DNA of 9,313 nucleotides from Enterovibrio sp042096095 (GTDB lineage Bacteria > Pseudomonadota > Gammaproteobacteria > Enterobacterales > Vibrionaceae): NCBI GenBank assembly GCA_042096095.1, contig JBELME010000159.1, forward strand, positions 1 to 9,313. Reading direction: 5' to 3'. Position 1 is the stretch's first letter; each line of letters begins with the position of its first letter. Made by a program: the position numbers and the translations under genes. This document shows, one piece after another, positions 4,107 to 9,313 of the stretch. Under the pieces are notes generated by a model. The model saw only the letters and a list, made by a program, of their open reading frames with translations. It did not search any database and was not told the DNA's origin.

Positions 4107-5831
4107 ATGATAGATAAACGATTAATATCTTGGCTTGTTAGTGGAATGATGTTGATGCCTGGGCTGGCCTTTGCGGACATTGACTTCGACATCGACGGTC
4201 TCAAGAAGCCGTTGGAAGACAATGTCAGGGTTTATCTCGATGCGATTCCTGAGAATGAAAGACGTCTAAATTTCCGTTTCCAATCTCGTGTAACAGATGA
4301 AGTGAGCAGAGCACTTCAAGCCCTTGGACACTACGATCCGACAGTGACATTTACTGTTGAGGATAAAGCGTCCAGTGAAGATGCCACAGTGGTGCTCAAT
4401 ATAGACCCGGGTCAACCGATTTTAATTGCAGACATGGATGTAAAACTTGAAGGCGAAGCGGAGAATGACCCTGCTTTCAAAACGTTGCTGGAATCTGCCC
4501 CTAAGGTCGGTGATGTCTTAAACCAAGGGCAATACGATTCACTCAAATCAGCTATCCAAAGTTTGGGCATACGACGTGGTTATTTTGACGGTGAGTACAC
4601 GCTCTCTCGTCTAGAAGTCGCGCCTGGCCTTCAAAAAGCGTATTTCCGATTGCACTACAAAAGCGGTATTCGTTATCACTTTGGCCAGATCGTGTTTCAC
4701 GATAGCCAAATCAACGAAGAGCGTCTTGAGAGTATGCTGACCTTTAAAGAAGGCGAGCCGTATTTGGTGACCGATCTCGGTGCGTATAACCAAGCCTTGT
4801 CGAACACGGGGTGGTTTTCTTCGGTGTTGGTGGAAGCGGGGCTTGATGACATGCGCGACGATCGTGTGCCAATTTCCGTGTCCCTCGAGCGTGCACCACG
4901 AAATCAATTTGAAACGGGTGTGGGTTACTCAACGGACACCGGGCCGCGCGTAAAAATTGGTTGGAAAAAGCCGTGGTTTAACAGCCGTGGGCACAGCTTG
5001 AATACCGACCTTTACGTTTCCTCTCCCAAGCAGACGCTGGAATCAACCTACAAGATCCCACTTGAAGACGTTCAGCGTGAGTACTATCAAGTGCAAGTCG
5101 GTGTTGAGAATCTCGACAACAATGACACAAAAAGCTTAGAGCTGACCTCTTCTGTGTCACGCCATTGGAAATTTGATACCGGTTGGCAGCGCTCTGTGTT
5201 TCTACGTTGGCTCTATTCGGATTACACCCAGGGATCGGATTCGGATATCTCAAACCTTATCTTGCCGGGGATTAACTTCTCCCGCGTGCGCAGCCGAGGT
5301 GGCGCGATGCCCTATTGGGGAGATAAGCAATCCATTACCTTTGAAATGGCAGACCCTCTGTGGGGCGCAGACATCAATCTCTATCGTGTGATTGGGCAAA
5401 CGGCGTGGATCCGTAGCTTGAATGAAAACAACCGCGGTATCGTTCGTGTTAACGGCGGCGGCGTGTTCACCGATGAATTTGAGCGTGTGCCACCGTCGTT
5501 GCGTTTCTTTGCGGGTGGTGACAACAGCATCCGTGGTTATAGCTATGAATCGATTTCTCCACGAGACGATAAAGGCAACCTCCTCGGTGGTAGCTACATG
5601 GCGACGGGCAGTTTGGAGTACAACTACCGCGTTTCTGGTAACTGGTGGGGGGCGTTGTTTGTGGACGCCGGTGATGTATGGACGACAAGCAGCCCTTCAT
5701 GGAAAACCTCGGCCGGCATTGGCGTGCGTTGGGAATCGCCAGTTGGCCCCGTACGCTTTGATATCGCACACGGCTTTGAAAATGAAAGCGATGAAATTCA
5801 GCTCCACTTCAGTTTGGGGCCAGAACTATGA
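4107..5831 (+). CDS. tamA: TamA, outer-membrane Omp85-family subunit of the TAM complex
   Basis: TamA is the outer-membrane barrel of the translocation and assembly module; with TamB it helps insert certain outer-membrane proteins and is linked to phospholipid transport. The 574-residue protein is close to the 577 of E. coli. Residues 1-23 form a Sec signal peptide ending in AFA. Three POTRA domains follow, roughly 24-100, 102-185 and 188-262, then the beta-barrel to the end. Omp85 landmarks are visible: FFAGGDNSIRGYSY (467-480, with the RGY lid-lock motif), GSLEYNYRVS (501-510), ALFVDAGDVW (516-525) and SPVGPVRFDIAHG (544-556). The C-terminal strand IQLHFSLGPEL is the beta-signal and closely matches the E. 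coli end. No in-frame start exists between 4107 and the stop at 4086, and starting later would cut the signal peptide. The ribosome binding site is weak. tamB overlaps the stop by 4 bases. Confidence 0.96.
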   Translation: MIDKRLISWLVSGMMLMPGLAFADIDFDIDGLKKPLEDNVRVYLDAIPENERRLNFRFQSRVTDEVSRALQALGHYDPTVTFTVEDKASSEDATVVLNIDPGQPILIADMDVKLEGEAENDPAFKTLLESAPKVGDVLNQGQYDSLKSAIQSLGIRRGYFDGEYTLSRLEVAPGLQKAYFRLHYKSGIRYHFGQIVFHDSQINEERLESMLTFKEGEPYLVTDLGAYNQALSNTGWFSSVLVEAGLDDMRDDRVPISVSLERAPRNQFETGVGYSTDTGPRVKIGWKKPWFNSRGHSLNTDLYVSSPKQTLESTYKIPLEDVQREYYQVQVGVENLDNNDTKSLELTSSVSRHWKFDTGWQRSVFLRWLYSDYTQGSDSDISNLILPGINFSRVRSRGGAMPYWGDKQSITFEMADPLWGADINLYRVIGQTAWIRSLNENNRGIVRVNGGGVFTDEFERVPPSLRFFAGGDNSIRGYSYESISPRDDKGNLLGGSYMATGSLEYNYRVSGNWWGALFVDAGDVWTTSSPSWKTSAGIGVRWESPVGPVRFDIAHGFENESDEIQLHFSLGPEL

Positions 5832-8800
5832 TGCGCTGGATTAAGCGACTGTTCGTCACCATTTTCTTCTTGATCGTGTTTGTATTCGTCGCCGTGGGGG
5901 CGTTTCTCATTACCCCGGGTGGCGTGAAATTTGCGGTGTGGGGGGCGCAGGAAGCGTTGCCCGAATTGAGCATTGAGGATCAGGAAGGCGCGGTACTGAA
6001 TGGTTTCACTTTGAAAGGGGTGTCTTACCAATCTCCCGCGTTGTCACTGACCAGCAAATCCTTGTCTTTGGACATCAATGCGAAGTGCTTACTGACACCT
6101 GTTTTGTGTATTGATGGGTTAACCGCCGATGGCCTCGTTGTGACGGTGGGAGAGACAGAGCCCTCGCCAGAAGATAACACACCTTCTGAGCCCGTCACCG
6201 AGGTATCGACGCCTGTTCCGCTTTTTTTAAGCGGCGTTGCACTGAGTGATATCACCTTGGACATTCTCGGCACAAAAGTGCATTGGGATTCCTTGACCAC
6301 GGCTGCGCAAATGCAGCGCAACACGCTGACATTAAAGCCAACAACGTGGCAGGGCATCTCTGTCACGCTGCCACCCGCAAGCAGTGACGCGTCCGATAAC
6401 ACCGCACCACCTGCGTCACAAGCCCAAGGGGAGAAGCAAGCACTTACCTTGCCTGAAGTGAGCATTCCGATGAATGTCGTCATTGAGCGCTTCGAGCTGA
6501 AAGATGCCGACTTACGCTTACCTGAAAAACAGACGATTCATCAGTTCCTGCTCGAAGGAACTGCGGGTGGAAATGATATATCAATCAAACAATTAGTCTT
6601 GGATGCCGAACAAGGGAAAGTGTCGCTCAATGGCGATGTTTCACTGAAAGGTGAGTACCCACTGACGCTCGATGCGCTGGCGAAGGTGCGCATGGCACCG
6701 TTTGGTGGCCATTCGCTGAAACTGGATGCGAAGGGTGACCTCAAGGCGTTAGAACTGGATGCGACGTTGAAAGGCGTGCTGGCGGCTACCTTGTCAGGCA
6801 AGCTGAATGTGATCGACCCAGACATTCCCTTCTCTTTGCTGCTGACAAGCCGAAACCTGCAATGGCCCATTGATAAGCCAGCGGAATACCGCTTGTCATC
6901 AACCGCATTACGCGCCAATGGGAGCTTGGCCGATTATCGTGCCACATTAAAAACCATTGCCACAGGGGATGCCATCCCTGATATGACGCTCAGCACGAAT
7001 CTGGCGGGCAGTTTATCGAAGATAGCGCTGAACAACTTCAAGCTCGATACCTTGGGCGGCAACATTGCAGGTTCTGCAAACGCGAATTGGGCGAAGTTGG
7101 TGAGTTGGCAGACAGCGCTAAGTTTCAATGACATTCAACCAGGGCTGCAATGGCCTGAAGCGGAAGGGCAACTGTCGGGCACATTCACCAATAAAGGGCG
7201 TTTAACGTCGCAAGGCGGCTGGCAAGTTGAAGTCCCTGAGCTTGATATTCAGGGCACTATCCGTGAACAAGCACTCACCTTGATTGGGCAAGTCGATGCG
7301 TCTGATGTGAAAGGCAAAGGCGATATCTTGGTGGAAACGCAAGGGTTGTCATTGCGTCATGGGCCGAACCGCGTTGATGTCTCAGGGAAAATAGACAGAG
7401 CCCTTAATCTCGATGTCTTGTTGGATTTGCCGTCCCTTTCTGCCTCTGTGCCGCAGGCCAAAGGCAGTGTGAAAGGGGATGTCGTATTATCTGGCACCTT
7501 GGATGTGCCAACGGCGTCCGTGAACCTCAATGCGTCTAGTTTGGCGTGGGAAAAGTTGGTGTCGGTACAACGCGTCAACATTCGAGGCTCTGTGTCTCCG
7601 TTGCCCACGGTGAGTGGCGGCCTTGTGGTTGATGTTGCAGGCGTAAAGGCCGAAGGCGTGGATGTTTCGACACTGTCGCTCCGTGCTTCTGGCGATGAAA
7701 GTGATCAAACGGTGTCGCTCAACGTCGACGGCAAACCCGTGGGCGCAGAATTGGCGCTCCGCGGCCAGTTAGATCGTGAAACTGGCTGGAAAGGTAAGCT
7801 ATACGCATCCAAATTAACCACACCTGCTGGCCCTTGGACATTGGAAAACGACGTACCGTTGGCGGTGGACTTTAAAACATCGTCAGTCGATGTCGGCGCG
7901 TTTTGTTGGACGCAGCACCAAAGCCGCATTTGTTTAGACAAGCCAGCGAAGGTCGCAGATAGCGGCGAGGCAAGTGTGTCTATCGTCGATTTCAACTTGG
8001 ACATTTTGCAGAGCTTTTTGCCCGTGACCACCATGATCCAAGGTGAGCTTGATGCGAAGGCTGATGTGGGTTGGACACCAAATGCACTGCCGACAGTGAA
8101 TGCGTCAGTGTCTCTGTCGAAAGGGCAGGTCGTCGAGCAAATGGATGTGCCTCTCACCTTCGGTTGGGACAAGTTGGATCTAAATGCAGTATTGGCGAAC
8201 GAAAAATTGAATGCCGATTTTGATCTGGATTTAACCGACAACGGCTCGGTGGTACTGAATGCTGAAATGACCAAGCTGTCGAGTGAGAATCGTGCCTTGG
8301 AAAGTGCGTTTTTGCTTAAGGGCGTGAACCTGGATTTCCTTTCTGCCGCGTTGGGTGAAGATTCTACTTTGAAGGGAGAGCTCAACGGTAATGTTGTGCT
8401 CAATGGTGCGCTTGATGCGCCCAGTGCCACCGGTAATATTGATCTCACAGGGTTGAAGCTACAAAGCTTGGCAGCACCTGTTGAAATTACGCAAGGCCAA
8501 ATTGGCATCGACTTAAAAGGCTATAAAGGCCAGCTAGACGGTGGCATTAAAACCCCGGATGGTGATTTGAAACTGTCTGGCACTGCCGATTGGACCAAAC
8601 TGGATGTGTGGCTTGCCTCCTTGAATGTGGCGGGTGAACGACTGAAAGTGGTGGTACCGCCGATGGTGGCGCTGGAAGTCAGCCCTGACATGACGTTGAA
8701 AGCGAATCCGAAGCAAATTGATGTGACGGGCAAGGTCTCCGTGCCTTGGGGACGCATCATCGTTGAAACCCTGCCGGAATCCGCGGTGCAAGTTTCGAGC

Positions 8801-9313
8801 GATGTGGTGCTTCTGAACAATGAGCTTCAACCCATTAGTAAGGAAGAAGCATCCCCGATCACGATCAACGCCGCGATCAACGTCAATATTGGCGACGATG
8901 TGCGCTTAGAAGCCTTTGGTTTGAAGACCTTGTTGGTGGGCGATTTGAACGTAGCGAGTAATCGCAAAGGGCCGTCGGTTTCAGGCGATATCAACCTAGA
9001 GGAAGGGACATACCGCTCCTTCGGGCAGGACTTGACCATCAAAAAAGGGCAGATCTTGTTTAACGGTCCGCCAGAACAGCCTTACTTACAAATTGAAGCT
9101 ATTCGAAATCCTAATGCGATTGAAGATAACGTTGAGGCGGGTATTCGTGTGACAGGCCCGGCTGATGCACCAGAGGTGACGGTATTTTCTGATCCAACAA
9201 TGCCGCAAGCGAATGCCTTGTCTTATCTGGTACGTGGTCGAAACCTCGATAGTGAATCTGATGGCAATGGCATGACCTCCATGTTGATTGGCCTTGGTTT
9301 ATCGCAAAGCGGT
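5828..9313 (+). CDS. tamB: TamB, inner-membrane-anchored periplasm-spanning TAM subunit (partial at 3' end)
   Basis: The frame from ATG 5828 stays open for 1162 codons to the window edge with no stop. E. coli TamB has about 1259 residues, so roughly the last hundred are missing here. Residues 8-29 form an uncleaved hydrophobic anchor after MMRWIKR. The rest is repetitive beta-strand sequence typical of the AsmA/TamB bridge-like proteins, which build a long hydrophobic groove across the periplasm and dock on TamA. The TamB/DUF490 C-terminal region is clear from about 1038: GDLNVASNRKGPSVSG, INLEEGTYRSFGQDLTI, LFNGPPEQPYLQIEA, VTGPADAPEVTVFSDP and SYLVRGRNL. Cysteines occur as two close pairs, 87/94 and 693/702, which may form disulfides. 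Ser/Thr/Pro-rich acidic linkers lie at 109-131 and 182-204. ATGA overlaps the tamA stop (5828-5831), implying translational coupling; a second ATG follows at 5831. Confidence 0.95.
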   Translation, partial: MMRWIKRLFVTIFFLIVFVFVAVGAFLITPGGVKFAVWGAQEALPELSIEDQEGAVLNGFTLKGVSYQSPALSLTSKSLSLDINAKCLLTPVLCIDGLTADGLVVTVGETEPSPEDNTPSEPVTEVSTPVPLFLSGVALSDITLDILGTKVHWDSLTTAAQMQRNTLTLKPTTWQGISVTLPPASSDASDNTAPPASQAQGEKQALTLPEVSIPMNVVIERFELKDADLRLPEKQTIHQFLLEGTAGGNDISIKQLVLDAEQGKVSLNGDVSLKGEYPLTLDALAKVRMAPFGGHSLKLDAKGDLKALELDATLKGVLAATLSGKLNVIDPDIPFSLLLTSRNLQWPIDKPAEYRLSSTALRANGSLADYRATLKTIATGDAIPDMTLSTNLAGSLSKIALNNFKLDTLGGNIAGSANANWAKLVSWQTALSFNDIQPGLQWPEAEGQLSGTFTNKGRLTSQGGWQVEVPELDIQGTIREQALTLIGQVDASDVKGKGDILVETQGLSLRHGPNRVDVSGKIDRALNLDVLLDLPSLSASVPQAKGSVKGDVVLSGTLDVPTASVNLNASSLAWEKLVSVQRVNIRGSVSPLPTVSGGLVVDVAGVKAEGVDVSTLSLRASGDESDQTVSLNVDGKPVGAELALRGQLDRETGWKGKLYASKLTTPAGPWTLENDVPLAVDFKTSSVDVGAFCWTQHQSRICLDKPAKVADSGEASVSIVDFNLDILQSFLPVTTMIQGELDAKADVGWTPNALPTVNASVSLSKGQVVEQMDVPLTFGWDKLDLNAVLANEKLNADFDLDLTDNGSVVLNAEMTKLSSENRALESAFLLKGVNLDFLSAALGEDSTLKGELNGNVVLNGALDAPSATGNIDLTGLKLQSLAAPVEITQGQIGIDLKGYKGQLDGGIKTPDGDLKLSGTADWTKLDVWLASLNVAGERLKVVVPPMVALEVSPDMTLKANPKQIDVTGKVSVPWGRIIVETLPESAVQVSSDVVLLNNELQPISKEEASPITINAAINVNIGDDVRLEAFGLKTLLVGDLNVASNRKGPSVSGDINLEEGTYRSFGQDLTIKKGQILFNGPPEQPYLQIEAIRNPNAIEDNVEAGIRVTGPADAPEVTVFSDPTMPQANALSYLVRGRNLDSESDGNGMTSMLIGLGLSQSG

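Noticed and set aside
5422..5844. A 140-codon plus-strand frame within tamA and the start of tamB
   Set aside because: It lies entirely in another frame of tamA, whose barrel motifs continue through this stretch in the proper frame. The product has many Arg, Cys and Ser and no motif.
7705..8508. A 267-codon open frame on the minus strand inside tamB, and others such as 6025-6483 and 8521-8820
   Set aside because: They are opposite to a well-supported tamB frame. Their products are Ser/Thr/Pro-rich with no recognisable motif, as expected when biased codons are read backwards. Two of them overlap one another in different frames.
1..9313. Search for mobile elements, tRNA, CRISPR, phage or defence genes
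   Set aside because: No transposase, integrase, repeat array, tRNA-like cloverleaf or toxin-antitoxin pair was seen by eye, and the gene content is ordinary chromosomal core.

Overview
The window reads as chromosomal DNA of a marine gammaproteobacterium, most likely a member of the Vibrionaceae (Vibrio, Grimontia, Enterovibrio or Photobacterium type). The grounds are these: an SLC13-type permease tail lies directly in front of cysC; a TIGR03899-type protein, a family I recall as concentrated in Vibrio and Shewanella, follows; and the run ytfJ - ytfK - msrA - tamA - tamB resembles E. coli gene order but lacks ytfL. Base composition looks even throughout, about half G+C by eye. I see no insertion sequence, phage gene, integron, CRISPR array, tRNA or rRNA. 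This is core genome, not an accessory island.

Layout. (1) Positions 1-790, plus strand: the end of a sulfate/dicarboxylate-type permease gene and complete cysC, the tail of a sulfate-assimilation operon. (2) Positions 791-1723, minus strand: a 310-residue TIGR03899-like protein of unknown function, whose stop codon abuts the cysC stop with no gap. (3) Positions 1850-1939, plus strand: a 29-residue single-pass membrane mini-protein with a strong ribosome binding site, followed by a palindromic terminator shared with ytfJ. (4) Positions 2002-2556, minus strand: ytfJ, a periplasmic thioredoxin-fold protein. (5) A 358-base gap, then ytfK (2915-3121, plus) and a second two-way terminator. (6) msrA (3241-3888, minus). 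(7) A 218-base divergent promoter region with several perfect inverted repeats. (8) tamA (4107-5831) and tamB (from 5828, running off the right edge), plus strand, overlapping by 4 bases.

How the genes work together. The first block imports and activates sulfate: the permease is presumed to bring in the anion, and CysC makes PAPS from APS. The last block encodes the TAM envelope machine: TamA in the outer membrane and TamB anchored in the inner membrane, spanning the periplasm and implicated in outer-membrane protein assembly and phospholipid transport. Between them lie stress and housekeeping genes: methionine sulfoxide repair (MsrA), a SpoT-linked regulator (YtfK) and YtfJ. I found no undescribed multi-gene system. 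The items most worth a second look are the unlisted 29-residue membrane ORF, the inverted repeats in front of ytfK, msrA and tamA, and the TIGR03899-like protein.
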